DNA of 64,000 bases from Streptomyces sp. Je 1-369 (GTDB lineage Bacteria; Actinomycetota; Actinomycetes; Streptomycetales; Streptomycetaceae), in the NCBI RefSeq assembly GCF_026810505.1, contig NZ_CP101750.1, forward strand, positions 4,493,254 to 4,557,253, given 5' to 3'. The position numbers and the translations under genes were made by a program. Below are positions 33,042 through 41,900 of the stretch, piece by piece; positions within the stretch are counted from its first letter, which is position 1, and each line of letters begins with the position of its first letter. A model generated the notes under the pieces. The model saw only the letters and a list, made by a program, of their open reading frames with translations. It had not been told where the DNA came from and did not search any database.

Positions 33042-34187
33042 ATGACGGTCATGGAGCAGCGGGGCGCCTACCGGCCCACCCCGCCCCCCGCTTGGCAGCC
33101 CAGGACCGACCCCGCGCCGCTGCTGCCGGACGCGGAGCCCTACCGCGTCCTGGGCACCGGCGCCGCCGAGAAGGTCGACCCGGAGCTGCTGCGACTGCTC
33201 TACGCGGAGCTCGTGCGCGGCCGTCGGTACAACACGCAGGCGACGGCGCTGACGAAGCAGGGCAGGCTCGCGGTCTACCCCTCGAGCACCGGGCAGGAGG
33301 CGTGCGAGATCGCCGCCGCCCTCGCGTTGGAGGAGCGGGACTGGCTCTTTCCCAGTTACCGGGACACGCTCGCCGTGGTCGCCCGCGGGCTCGACCCCGC
33401 GAGCGCGCTGACGCTGCTGCGCGGCGACTGGCACACCGGGTACGACCCGCGCGAGCACCGCATAGCGCCGTTGAGCACGCCTCTTGCGACCCAGCTCCCG
33501 CACGCCGTGGGCCTCGCGCACGCGGCCCGGCTCAAGGGCGACGGCGTGGTCGCCCTCGCCATGGTCGGTGACGGCGGCACCAGTGAGGGCGACTTCCACG
33601 AGGCGCTGAACTTCGCCGCGGTGTGGCAGGCCCCCGTCGTCTTCCTCGTACAGAACAACGGCTTCGCGATCTCCGTGCCGCTCGCCAAGCAGACCGCGGC
33701 GCCGTCCCTGGCCCACAAGGCCGTGGGGTACGGCATGCCGGGCCGCCTGGTCGACGGCAACGACGCGGCGGCGATGCACGAGGTGCTGAGCGAAGCGGTC
33801 GCCCGCGCGCGTGAGGGCGGCGGCCCGACGCTCGTCGAGGCGGTCACGTACCGCATGGAGGCGCACACGAACGCCGACGACGCGACGCGCTACCGCCAGG
33901 ACACCGACGTCGACGCCTGGCGCGACCACGACCCGATCCTGCTCATGGAGCGGGAGCTGACGGAGCGCGGACTTCTGGACGACGACATGAAACGGCAGGT
34001 GGGCGACGACGCCGAGGCCATGGCCGCCGACCTGCGCGAGCACATGAACCAGGAGCCCGTGCTCGACCCCATGGACCTCTTCACGCACGTGTACGCCGAG
34101 CAGACCTCGCAGCTGAGGGAGCAGGCGGCACAGTTGCGGGCCGAGCTCGAAGTGGCCTCGGAAGAGGCCGAGGAGGAAGCCCGATGA
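33042..34187 (+). CDS. bkdA: Branched-chain 2-oxoacid dehydrogenase E1 alpha (operon 2)
   Basis: 381 residues from ATG 33042 with AGGAGGTG upstream. The thiamine diphosphate motif is complete: GDGGTSEGDFHEALNFA through VVFLVQNN. RRYNTQATALTKQGRLAVYPSS and EAVTYRMEAHTNADDATRYR are E1 alpha signatures. With E1 beta it decarboxylates 2-oxoisovalerate-type acids, giving branched acyl-CoA starters for fatty acids and polyketides. The C-terminal end is a Glu/Gln-rich helix. It overlaps bkdB by ATGA. Confidence 0.92.
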   Translation: MTVMEQRGAYRPTPPPAWQPRTDPAPLLPDAEPYRVLGTGAAEKVDPELLRLLYAELVRGRRYNTQATALTKQGRLAVYPSSTGQEACEIAAALALEERDWLFPSYRDTLAVVARGLDPASALTLLRGDWHTGYDPREHRIAPLSTPLATQLPHAVGLAHAARLKGDGVVALAMVGDGGTSEGDFHEALNFAAVWQAPVVFLVQNNGFAISVPLAKQTAAPSLAHKAVGYGMPGRLVDGNDAAAMHEVLSEAVARAREGGGPTLVEAVTYRMEAHTNADDATRYRQDTDVDAWRDHDPILLMERELTERGLLDDDMKRQVGDDAEAMAADLREHMNQEPVLDPMDLFTHVYAEQTSQLREQAAQLRAELEVASEEAEEEAR

Positions 34188-35212
34188 CCACGGTCGCGGC
34201 GAAGCCGGCCACCAAACCGGCCAACAAACCGGCCACCATGGCGCAGGCGCTCGGGCGCGCGCTGCGGGACTCGATGGCCGAGGACCCGTCCGTCCACGTC
34301 CTCGGAGAGGACGTCGGAGCGCTCGGCGGTGTCTTCAGGGTGACTGACGGGCTCGCCGCGGAGTTCGGCGAGGACCGCTGCACCGACACGCCCCTCGCCG
34401 AGGCCGGCATCCTCGGCACGGCGGTCGGCATGGCCATGTACGGGCTGCGGCCGGTCGTCGAGATGCAGTTCGACGCGTTCGCGTACCCGGCCTTCGAGCA
34501 GCTGATCTCGCACGTGGCGCGGATGCGCAACCGCACGCGGGGCGCGATGCCGCTGCCCATCACCGTGCGCGTGCCCTACGGCGGCGGCATCGGCGGCGTC
34601 GAGCACCACAGCGATTCCTCCGAGGCGTACTACATCGCGACGCCCGGCCTCCACGTCGTCACCCCCGCCACGGTGTCCGATGCCTACGGCCTGCTGCGCG
34701 CCTCCATCGCCTCCGACGACCCCGTCGTCTTCCTGGAGCCGAAGCGGCTGTACTGGTCGAAGGCCGACTGGAACCCGGAGGCCCCGCAGACCGTTGAACC
34801 GATAGGCCGCGCGGTGGTGCGCCGCCCCGGACGCAGTGCCACGCTCATCACGTACGGGCCGTCCGTGCCCGTCTGCCTGGAGGCGGCCGAGGCCGCCCGC
34901 GCCGAGGGCTGGGACCTCGAAGTGGTCGACCTGCGCTCCCTGGTGCCGTTCGACGACGAGACGGTCGCCGCGTCCGTGCGGCGGACCGGGCGGGCCGTCG
35001 TCGTCCACGAGTCCGGCGGCTTCGGAGGCCCCGGCGGCGAGATCGCCGCGCGCGTCACGGAGCGGTGCTTCCACCACTTGGAGGCGCCGGTGCTGCGGGT
35101 CGCGGGCTTCGACATCCCGTATCCGCCGCCGATGCTGGAGAAGCACCATCTCCCGGGCGTCGACCGGATCCTGGACGCGGTCGCGCGGTTGCAGTGGGAG
35201 GCGGACAGCTGA
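34184..35212 (+). CDS. bkdB: Branched-chain 2-oxoacid dehydrogenase E1 beta (operon 2)
   Basis: 342 residues; begins with a short Lys/Pro/Ala/Asn repeat (AKPATKPANKPAT), then the transketolase pyrimidine domain (HVLGEDVGALGGVFRVTDGL, DTPLAEAGILGTAVGMAMYG) and C-terminal domain (VVHESGGFGGPGGEIAARVTE). It completes the E1 heterotetramer. ATG overlaps the E1 alpha stop and its own stop overlaps the E2 start as TGATG, so all three subunits are translationally coupled. Confidence 0.93.
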   Translation: MTTVAAKPATKPANKPATMAQALGRALRDSMAEDPSVHVLGEDVGALGGVFRVTDGLAAEFGEDRCTDTPLAEAGILGTAVGMAMYGLRPVVEMQFDAFAYPAFEQLISHVARMRNRTRGAMPLPITVRVPYGGGIGGVEHHSDSSEAYYIATPGLHVVTPATVSDAYGLLRASIASDDPVVFLEPKRLYWSKADWNPEAPQTVEPIGRAVVRRPGRSATLITYGPSVPVCLEAAEAARAEGWDLEVVDLRSLVPFDDETVAASVRRTGRAVVVHESGGFGGPGGEIAARVTERCFHHLEAPVLRVAGFDIPYPPPMLEKHHLPGVDRILDAVARLQWEADS

Positions 35213-36798
35213 TGGCCCAGGTCCTTGAATTCAAGCTGCCCGACCTCGGGGAAGGGCTGACGGAGGCGGAAGTCGTCCGCTGGCTCGTCGAGGTCGGCGA
35301 CGTCGTGGTCGTGGACCAGCCGGTCGTCGAAGTCGAGACGGCCAAGGCGATGGTCGAGGTGCCGTGTCCCTACGGAGGCGTGGTCACGGCCCGCTTCGGC
35401 GAGGAGGGCACGGAACTGCCGGTGGGGGCGCCGCTGTTGACGGTCGCGGTGGGTGCGGGGTCTGGCGGGGCGGCCTCAGGCGGGGCGGTTCCGGATGGTT
35501 CGGTTCCGGATGGTTCGGTTTCGGGCTGGGCGCCTGAGGAACCTGCTGAGCGGGCTCTTCAGACGGCCGCGGAGCGTGCTGCCGCGGAGCGGGTCGCCGA
35601 GGAGTCCTCCGGGAACGTGCTGGTCGGGTACGGGACGGCTGCGGCGCCCGCGCGGCGGCGTCGGGTGCGGGCCGTGCGGGTCTCCGCCCCGCCTGCGGCC
35701 ACGCCCGCCGCTCCGACGCCCGCTGCTCCGGTTCCGGCCGCGTCTTCTCCCGTCGCGTCTTCTCCCGTCGCGGCGGCTCCCATCGCGCCTGCCCCCGCCA
35801 CCCCCGCTTCCGATGGGCCGGTTCCGGTGATCTCCCCGCTCGTGCGCAAGCTGGCGCGGGAGAACGGTGTGGACCTGCGCAGTCTGGTGGGGTCCGGGCC
35901 GGAGGGGCTGATCCTGCGGGCGGACGTCGAGTCCGTCGTCGAGGCGGGCCGGGCGGTGGCGCAGGCCGGGACGTCCGACGACGAGCGCACACGGGCGATC
36001 GAGGCAGCCGTTCTGGAGGACGACGAGCTGATCCGCGCGGGGCGGCACGAGGCGCGGCAGAGCGTGGCGGCCGGGAAGGAGCCGCGCAAGGCGGGCCCTG
36101 AGTCCCGGCATCGCCTGACCGGACTCCGCGGGCTCGTCGCCGACAAGATGTCCCGCAGTCGTCGTGAGATACCGGAGGCGACCTGCTGGGTCGACGCCGA
36201 TGCGACCGAGCTGCTGGCGGCCCGCAAGGCCATGAACGACGCGATGACGGACCGCGACGGCCAGAAGGTGTCGCTGCTCGCGCTCCTCGCGCGGATCAGC
36301 GTGGCTGCCCTGGCCCGCTTCCCGGCGCTCAACTCCTCCGTGGACATGGAGGCGCGTGAGGTGCGGCAGTTCGCCGACATCCACCTCGGCTTCGCCGCGC
36401 AGACCCCGCGCGGCCTTGTCGTCCCCGTGGTGCGGCACTCCCAGGCGCGGTCGACCGACTCGATCAACGCGGAGCTGATCCGGCTCACGGAGTCGGCGCG
36501 CGCGGGAACGCTCACGCCGGGGGAGCTCACCGGCGGCACCTTCACGCTCAACAACTACGGGGTGTTCGGGGTCGACGGTTCCACGCCGATCATCAACCAC
36601 CCCGAGGCGGCCATGCTCGGCGTGGGCCGGATCGTGCCCAAGCCGTGGGTGCATCAGGGCGAGTTGGCCGTGCGGCACGTCGTGCAGTTGTCGCTCACGT
36701 TCGACCACCGGGTGTGCGACGGCGGTACGGCGGGTGGCTTCCTGCGGTACGTGGCGGACTGTGTCGAGCAGCCGGCGGTGTTGCTGCGGTCGGTATGA
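35212..36798 (+). CDS. bkdC: Branched-chain 2-oxoacid dehydrogenase E2 (operon 2)
   Basis: 528 residues. One lipoyl domain (1-80) with lipoyl Lys45 in VETAKAMVEV, an extended Gly/Ser/Pro/Ala linker, a peripheral subunit-binding domain (VISPLVRKLARENGVDLRSLVGSG, split at about 204-227) and a catalytic acyltransferase domain ending in TFDHRVCDGG (His and Asp). The linker (about 82-200) is encoded by imprecise repeats such as VPDGSVPDGSV. It transfers the acyl group to CoA. No E3 gene accompanies it. Confidence 0.93.
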   Translation: MAQVLEFKLPDLGEGLTEAEVVRWLVEVGDVVVVDQPVVEVETAKAMVEVPCPYGGVVTARFGEEGTELPVGAPLLTVAVGAGSGGAASGGAVPDGSVPDGSVSGWAPEEPAERALQTAAERAAAERVAEESSGNVLVGYGTAAAPARRRRVRAVRVSAPPAATPAAPTPAAPVPAASSPVASSPVAAAPIAPAPATPASDGPVPVISPLVRKLARENGVDLRSLVGSGPEGLILRADVESVVEAGRAVAQAGTSDDERTRAIEAAVLEDDELIRAGRHEARQSVAAGKEPRKAGPESRHRLTGLRGLVADKMSRSRREIPEATCWVDADATELLAARKAMNDAMTDRDGQKVSLLALLARISVAALARFPALNSSVDMEAREVRQFADIHLGFAAQTPRGLVVPVVRHSQARSTDSINAELIRLTESARAGTLTPGELTGGTFTLNNYGVFGVDGSTPIINHPEAAMLGVGRIVPKPWVHQGELAVRHVVQLSLTFDHRVCDGGTAGGFLRYVADCVEQPAVLLRSV

Positions 36799-36867
36799 GG
36801 CACAGCGGGCCAGGCAGGGCCAGGCAGGGCCCGGCGGGGGACGCGTGACGTAAGTCCCGTGCCCGTA

Positions 36868-36886
36868 GGGCCCTTCGCGGGGGCCC
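36868..36886 (+). terminator. Possible hairpin after bkdC
   Basis: GGGCCC (36868-36873) and GGGCCC (36881-36886), each self-complementary, can pair across 7 bases. It lies 70 bases past the E2 stop and just before the MobA gene; weak evidence. Confidence 0.35.
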
Positions 36887-36916
36887 AATGATCCTTCGTA
36901 CGCCCATACTCGGGGT

Positions 36917-38017
36917 GTGACCACGAATGTGACCACGAAAGAGGGCGGCCCGTACGACGCCGTCGTGCTCGCCGGGGGCGGCGCCGCCCGGCTCGGCGGC
37001 GCGGACAAGCCGGGGGTGCGGGTCGGCGGCCGTGCGCTGCTCGACCGGGTGCTCGCGGCGTGCTCCGGCGCCGGTACGACCGTCGTGGTGGCCGCGCCCC
37101 GGCCGACCGTGCGCCCCGTCGTCTGGGCGCGCGAGGAGCCCGCGGGCGGTGGCCCCCTGGCCGCGCTCGACGCGGGGCTCGCGCGCACGACGGCGGAGCG
37201 GGTGGTCGTGCTCTCCGCCGACCTGCCGTTCCTGGGCGCGCAGACCGTGAGCCGACTCCTCGCCGCGCTGGCCGGGAGCGGGGCGGACGGCGCGGTCCTC
37301 ACCGACCCCGAAGGCCGCGACCAGCCACTCGTCGCGGCCTATCGGCGTGCCGCGCTCCTGCGGGAGATCGCCGCGCTCGACGGACGGGGCAGCGACGGGG
37401 GCGGCGGGCACGACGGACGGGGCAGCCACGGGGGCGGCGGGCTCGCCGGGTTGCCGTTGCGGCGGCTCACCGGGCGGCTCTCCCTCACCCGGGTCGCCGA
37501 CCCCCTCGCCGCTTTCGACTGCGACACCTGGGACGACATCGCCTCCGCCCGGGCGCGGATCAGGGAGCATGGCAACGTGTTGGATGAATGGATTTCCGCA
37601 GTCAAGGACGAGCTGGGCATCGAGCTCGACGTCGACACCGGCGCCCTCCTGGACCTCGCTCGCGACGCCGCGCACGGCGTGGCCAGGCCCGCGGCACCGC
37701 TGACCACGTTCCTCGTCGGGTACGCGGCGGCGCAGGCCGCGGCGCGCGGCGGAGCGGCCGGTGGTGCTGAAACGGTGGCCGGGGCGGTGGCCGAGGCGAC
37801 GCGCAAGGCCGCGGCTCTCGCGGCGCGCTGGGCGGACGAGGACCAGCAGGACGCGAAACCCGGCACCCCAGCGCCCGGCTCCGCGCAATCCGGTTCCGCG
37901 ATGCCTGGCTCCGCGCAGTCAGGCTCCGCCAAGCCCGGCCCCCCTCAGCCCGGCCCCCCGCAGTCAGGCTCCCCCAAGCCCGGCACCGCGCCCGCCACGC
38001 CTCCGGTCGCCGGATGA
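36917..38017 (+). CDS. mobA: MobA-like nucleotidyltransferase fused to DUF6457
   Basis: 366 residues from GTG 36917. The N-terminal domain (about 12-210) is a molybdenum-cofactor guanylyltransferase type: VVLAGGGAARLGGADKPGVRVGG, then VLSADLPFLG with the metal-binding Asp. From about 215 a DUF6457 helical domain begins at LDEWISAVKDELGIELDVD, and the tail is a Pro/Gly/Ser repeat. A 33-bp near-perfect duplication (37378-37443) inside the enzyme domain gives a Gly/Asp-rich loop. The stop overlaps moeA as ATGA, supporting molybdopterin cofactor work. Confidence 0.88.
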   Translation: MTTNVTTKEGGPYDAVVLAGGGAARLGGADKPGVRVGGRALLDRVLAACSGAGTTVVVAAPRPTVRPVVWAREEPAGGGPLAALDAGLARTTAERVVVLSADLPFLGAQTVSRLLAALAGSGADGAVLTDPEGRDQPLVAAYRRAALLREIAALDGRGSDGGGGHDGRGSHGGGGLAGLPLRRLTGRLSLTRVADPLAAFDCDTWDDIASARARIREHGNVLDEWISAVKDELGIELDVDTGALLDLARDAAHGVARPAAPLTTFLVGYAAAQAAARGGAAGGAETVAGAVAEATRKAAALAARWADEDQQDAKPGTPAPGSAQSGSAMPGSAQSGSAKPGPPQPGPPQSGSPKPGTAPATPPVAG

Positions 38018-39552
38018 CCGGGCAGCCCGTGTCGGACGCAGAGCTCGATGAGGCGCTCGCCCTGGTGAACGGACACCGTGACGCCCACGATGCCCCCAAC
38101 TCCCACAACGGCCCCCACGCCCACAACGGCCCCAACCCCTCCAACGCCCCCGAAAACCCCGCCCCCCGGCCGTCCTCGCCACCCGCACCGGCCCCGCCCT
38201 CCCCAGCAGCCCCGCCCTCCATCCCCGCCGCCCGCGACACCATCTCCTGGTCCGCCGCCCGCGCCCGCGCCGAGCGGGCCGCCCCCGGGCCCGGCACCGA
38301 ACCCGTCGACGTACCGCTGCACCGGGCGCTCGGCCTGATCCTCGCCGCGCCGCTCACCGCCCTCACGGACCTGCCGTCCTTCGACACCTCGGCGATGGAC
38401 GGCTGGGTCGTCGGAGGACCCGGCCCCTGGACCGTACGGGCCGACGGGATTCTCGCCGGGCATGCCAGGCCGGAGGCCCTCTCCGACGGCGAGGCGGTCC
38501 GTATCGCGACGGGCGCCCGCATCCCGCAGGACGCCACCGCGGTGCTGCGCAGCGAGCACGGCAGGACCGACGACAAGGGCAGGCTGCATGCCCTGCGCGA
38601 CGTGGTCACCGGGCAGGACATCCGGCCGCGCGGCCAGGAGTGCCGTAACGGCGAACACCTCATGCCCGCGGGCGCCCTGGTGACCCCCGCCGTGCTCGGT
38701 CTGGCCGCGGCCGCCGGGTACGACGCTCTGCCGGTGTTCCGCAGGCCCCGCGCCGAAGTCCTCGTCCTCGGCGACGAGTTGCTGACGGACGGCCTTCCGC
38801 GCGACGGGCTCATCCGGGACGCGCTCGGCCCGATGCTGCCGCCGTGGCTGCACGCGCTGGGCGCCGAGGTAACCGCAGTCCGGCGGCTCGGCGACGACGC
38901 CGAGGCCCTGCGCGACGCGATCACCTCGTCCACCGCCGACCTGATCGTCACCACCGGCGGCACCGCGTCGGGTCCGGTCGACCACGTCCACCCCATCCTG
39001 CGCCGGATCGGCGCGGAACTGCTCGTGGACGGTGTCGCGGTGCGCCCAGGGCACCCCATGCTGCTGGCCCGCGTCGGGCCGGGGCGGCACCTCGTGGGCC
39101 TGCCGGGCAACCCGCTCGCCGCCGTATCCGGACTGCTCACGCTGGCCGAACCCCTGCTGCGTACGCTCTCCGGCCGTGCGGCGGGCTGCGGCGGGCCGTC
39201 CACGTACACCGCTCCCCTGCGCGACGCCGTCCAGGGGCACCCGCACGACACCCGTCTCGTTCCCGTCGCCCTGCGCGCCGAGCGTGCCGTGCCGCTGCAC
39301 TTCAACGGGCCCGCGATGCTGCGCGGGATCGCGGCGGCGGACGGGCTCGCCGTCGTGCCGCCCGGCGGGGCGCGGGAGGGCAGGGAGTTGGAGGTTCTCG
39401 ACCTGCCGTGGGCCGTTCCCGAGGTGGGCACCGGAACGGGTGCGGGCGCGGCTTTGTACGGTGGTCCGATTGACGGGGGCTCAACCGGCCGAAGCGAGGA
39501 CAGTGGGCCCGGGGATGGGGCAGCCGTAGACGGCGAGGAGCGTTTCACGTGA
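38014..39552 (+). CDS. moeA: MoeA family molybdopterin molybdotransferase
   Basis: 512 residues. After about 90 disordered residues (His/Asn/Pro repeats) the MoeA core runs LTALTDLPSFDTSAMDGWVV, GARIPQDATAVLRSEHG, RPRGQE, then the MogA-like domain VLVLGDELLTDG, ADLIVTTGGTASGPVDHV, LVGLPGNPLAAVSG, and a C-terminal beta domain. It inserts molybdate into adenylylated molybdopterin. It is coupled to MobA. Its TGA stop lies inside a parS site, and the next gene begins 4 bases before its end. Confidence 0.93.
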   Translation: MTGQPVSDAELDEALALVNGHRDAHDAPNSHNGPHAHNGPNPSNAPENPAPRPSSPPAPAPPSPAAPPSIPAARDTISWSAARARAERAAPGPGTEPVDVPLHRALGLILAAPLTALTDLPSFDTSAMDGWVVGGPGPWTVRADGILAGHARPEALSDGEAVRIATGARIPQDATAVLRSEHGRTDDKGRLHALRDVVTGQDIRPRGQECRNGEHLMPAGALVTPAVLGLAAAAGYDALPVFRRPRAEVLVLGDELLTDGLPRDGLIRDALGPMLPPWLHALGAEVTAVRRLGDDAEALRDAITSSTADLIVTTGGTASGPVDHVHPILRRIGAELLVDGVAVRPGHPMLLARVGPGRHLVGLPGNPLAAVSGLLTLAEPLLRTLSGRAAGCGGPSTYTAPLRDAVQGHPHDTRLVPVALRAERAVPLHFNGPAMLRGIAAADGLAVVPPGGAREGRELEVLDLPWAVPEVGTGTGAGAALYGGPIDGGSTGRSEDSGPGDGAAVDGEERFT

Positions 39553-39555
39553 AAC
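39542..39555. other. parS: parS spanning the moeA stop and the channel gene start
   Basis: GTTTCACGTGAAAC, perfect 14-bp core. Read in the moeA frame it contains ACG TGA (stop); in the next frame it contains GTG AAA (start). ParB and the ribosome-linked sequence therefore share the same bases. Confidence 0.95.
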
Positions 39556-40646
39556 TTCCCGGGCATGACGCCATGGCGCGTCACCCCGAAGAGCACCACA
39601 CGACACACCGCATCAAACTGCCCCAGCGCACGGTCGAGCGTCCGTTGCGCCAGGTCACCCGCCGTCTCGCGATGGCGCTGTTCGTGCTGGCCCTGACGAC
39701 GTTCATCGTCTACATCGACCGCGGCGGCTACCACGACAACTCGGACGACCGCATCGACTTCCTCGACGCCGCGTACTACGCGACGGTCACGCTCTCGACC
39801 ACGGGGTACGGCGACATCGTCCCGTACAGCGACAGCGCGCGGCTCACCAACATTCTGCTGATCACGCCGTTGCGCGTGCTCTTCCTGATCATCCTGGTCG
39901 GCACCACTCTCGAAGTGCTCACGGAACGGACGCGCGAGGAATGGCGTCTGTCCCGCTGGAGGTCCAACTTGCGTGAACACACTGTTGTCGTCGGCTTCGG
40001 TACGAAGGGTCGTTCCGCGATCCAGACGGTCTGCGCGACCGGCCTGAAGCCGGAGCAGATCGTGGTCGTCGACCCCAGCGCCAAGGTGATCGACGCGGCC
40101 ACGGCGGAGGGGTTCGCGGGTGTCGTCGGCGACGCGACGCGCAGCGATGTGCTGCTCCGTGCCGAGGTGCAGCGGGCCCGTCAGATCATCATCGCGACGC
40201 AGCGCGACGACACGGCGGTGCTGGTCGCTCTCACCGCGCGGCAGCTGAACCGCGGGGCGAAGATCGTGGCGGCGGTGCGGGAAGAGGAGAACGCTCCGCT
40301 GCTCCGTCAGTCCGGCGCGGACGCCGTGATCACCAGCGCCAGCGCGGCGGGCCGACTGCTCGGTCTCTCCGTGCTGAGCCCGAGCGCGGGCATGGTCATG
40401 GAGGACCTCATCCAGCAGGGCAGCGGCCTCGACCTCGTGGAGCGCCCGGTCATAAAGGCCGAGGTCGGGCTGAACGTGCGGGAGACGGACGACCTGGTGG
40501 TGAGCGTCGTACGCGGGCATCGCGTGCTCGGATACGACGACCCGGCGGTCGGAAAGCTGGAGTTGACGGACCGCCTGATCACGATCGTACGAGCGTCACC
40601 CGGCACGGCCGTCGCTCCGGACATCAAGCCGCTGCGTCCGAACTGA
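39549..40646 (+). CDS. Two-helix potassium channel with RCK (TrkA-N/C) domain
   Basis: 365 residues from GTG 39549 inside parS; GAGGAG lies 8 bases ahead, and the next in-frame ATG (39573) lacks one. Two membrane helices (about 41-60 and 97-120) flank a pore with selectivity filter TLSTTGYGD. The cytoplasmic half has an NAD-binding RCK domain (VVVGFGTKGRSAIQ, VVVDPSAKVID, GVVGDATRSDVLLRA) and a TrkA-C-like end. It should conduct K+ gated by nucleotide or ions. Coupled to moeA without obvious functional link. Confidence 0.92.
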   Translation: MKLPGHDAMARHPEEHHTTHRIKLPQRTVERPLRQVTRRLAMALFVLALTTFIVYIDRGGYHDNSDDRIDFLDAAYYATVTLSTTGYGDIVPYSDSARLTNILLITPLRVLFLIILVGTTLEVLTERTREEWRLSRWRSNLREHTVVVGFGTKGRSAIQTVCATGLKPEQIVVVDPSAKVIDAATAEGFAGVVGDATRSDVLLRAEVQRARQIIIATQRDDTAVLVALTARQLNRGAKIVAAVREEENAPLLRQSGADAVITSASAAGRLLGLSVLSPSAGMVMEDLIQQGSGLDLVERPVIKAEVGLNVRETDDLVVSVVRGHRVLGYDDPAVGKLELTDRLITIVRASPGTAVAPDIKPLRPN

Positions 40647-40728
40647 TCCCGGGAGAGGGGTGGAGCCCCGTGCCGCGGGCAACTCCTACGCCCGGCCCTT
40701 CGCCCCGTACGCGAGTAGCCTCGCCAGC

Positions 40729-41706
40729 ATGTATGCGATCACGATCCCCGAACCCGGTGGCCCCGAAGCGCTCGTCTGGGCCGAGGTCCCCGATCCCGTG
40801 CCCGGCGAGGGCGAGGTGCTCGTCGAGGTCGCGGCGAGCGCCGTCAACCGTGCCGATCTGCTGCAGCGGCAGGGCTTCTACAACCCGCCGCCCGGCGCCT
40901 CCCCGTACCCCGGCCTGGAGTGCTCGGGCCGCATCGCCGCGCTCGGCCCCGGCGTCTCCGGCTGGACGGTCGGCGACGAGGTGTGCGCACTGCTCTCCGG
41001 CGGCGGCTACGCCGAGCAGGTCGTCGTCCCGGCAGGCCAGCTGCTGCCCGTGCCCGACGGCGTCGACCTCGTCACGGCGGCCGCGCTGCCCGAGGTCACC
41101 TCGACCGTGTGGTCCAACGTCTTCATGATCGCCCACCTCAGGCCCGGCGAGACGCTGCTCGCGCACGGCGGGTCGAGCGGCATCGGCACCATGGCCATCC
41201 AGCTCGCCAAGGCCGTCGGCGCGAAGGTCGCCGTCACGGCGGGCAGCAAGGAGAAACTGGCGTTCTGCGGCGAACTGGGGGCCGACGTCCTCATCAACTA
41301 CCGCGAGCAGGACTTCGTCGAGGAGATCGAGCGCGCCACGGACGGGTCCGGCGCGGACGTCATCCTCGACAACATGGGTGCGAAGTACCTCGACCGCAAC
41401 GTGCGCGCCCTCGCCGTCAACGGCCGCCTCGCGATCATCGGCATGCAGGGCGGTGCCAAGGGCGAGCTGAACATCGGCGCGCTGCTCCAGAAGCGCGCCG
41501 CCGTCACCGCCACCTCGCTCCGCGGTCGCCCGGCGGCCGAGAAGGCGTCGATCGTCGCCGCCGTACGGGAGCACGTCTGGCCGCTCATCGGCGGGGGCCA
41601 CGTGCGGCCCATCGTGGATCAGACCGTGCCGATGCACGATGCGGCGGCGGCGCACCGGGTCCTGGAGGAGAGCAGCCACATCGGCAAGGTGCTGCTCACG
41701 CGCTAG
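40729..41706 (+). CDS. NAD(P)H:quinone oxidoreductase, zinc-free MDR family
   Basis: 325 residues from ATG 40729 (MYAITIPEPGGPE); the open frame extends 69 bases upstream but without a better site. Family features: VNRADLLQRQGFYNPPPGASPYPGLECSG near residues 36-64 (read in pieces), the cofactor motif AHGGSSGIGTMAIQLAKAVGAKV and NYREQDF. No structural or catalytic zinc Cys ligands are seen, as in quinone reductase/crotonyl-CoA reductase-like MDRs. Substrate unknown. Confidence 0.9.
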   Translation: MYAITIPEPGGPEALVWAEVPDPVPGEGEVLVEVAASAVNRADLLQRQGFYNPPPGASPYPGLECSGRIAALGPGVSGWTVGDEVCALLSGGGYAEQVVVPAGQLLPVPDGVDLVTAAALPEVTSTVWSNVFMIAHLRPGETLLAHGGSSGIGTMAIQLAKAVGAKVAVTAGSKEKLAFCGELGADVLINYREQDFVEEIERATDGSGADVILDNMGAKYLDRNVRALAVNGRLAIIGMQGGAKGELNIGALLQKRAAVTATSLRGRPAAEKASIVAAVREHVWPLIGGGHVRPIVDQTVPMHDAAAAHRVLEESSHIGKVLLTR

Positions 41707-41715
41707 CGGGGCACA

Positions 41716-41759
41716 GCGGGGCGGGACAGAGCGGGGGCCGCCTCCCTGCCCCGCCCCGC
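41716..41759 (+). terminator. Hairpin after the oxidoreductase gene
   Basis: GCGGGGCGGG (41716-41725) pairs perfectly with CCCGCCCCGC (41750-41759), 24-base loop, starting 10 bases past the stop codon. Confidence 0.6.
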
Positions 41760-41760
41760 C

Positions 41761-41856
41761 GTCCGGCCGTCCGGCCGTCCCGCCGTCCCGCCGTCCGGCC
41801 ATCCGGCCGTCCCGCCGTCCCGCCGTCCGGCCATCCGGCCGTCCCGGCATCCCGCC
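41761..41856. repeat. 8-bp tandem array, 12 units
   Basis: Twelve head-to-tail units of consensus GTCCSGCC (variants GTCCGGCC, GTCCCGCC, ATCCGGCC, one GTCCCGGC). Units 3-6 are repeated exactly as units 7-10, a 32-bp higher-order duplication. It is intergenic, 44 bases before the next gene. Confidence 0.9.
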
Positions 41857-41900
41857 CAGGCCGGGATGCCGGATATGCCCCCTCATGTGACGCTGGTCCC

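Noticed and set aside
37602..40520. A 972-codon leftward open frame opposite mobA, moeA and the channel gene
   Set aside because: It crosses three well-supported genes, has Arg/Pro/Ser/Gly-rich shadow composition and no recognisable domain.
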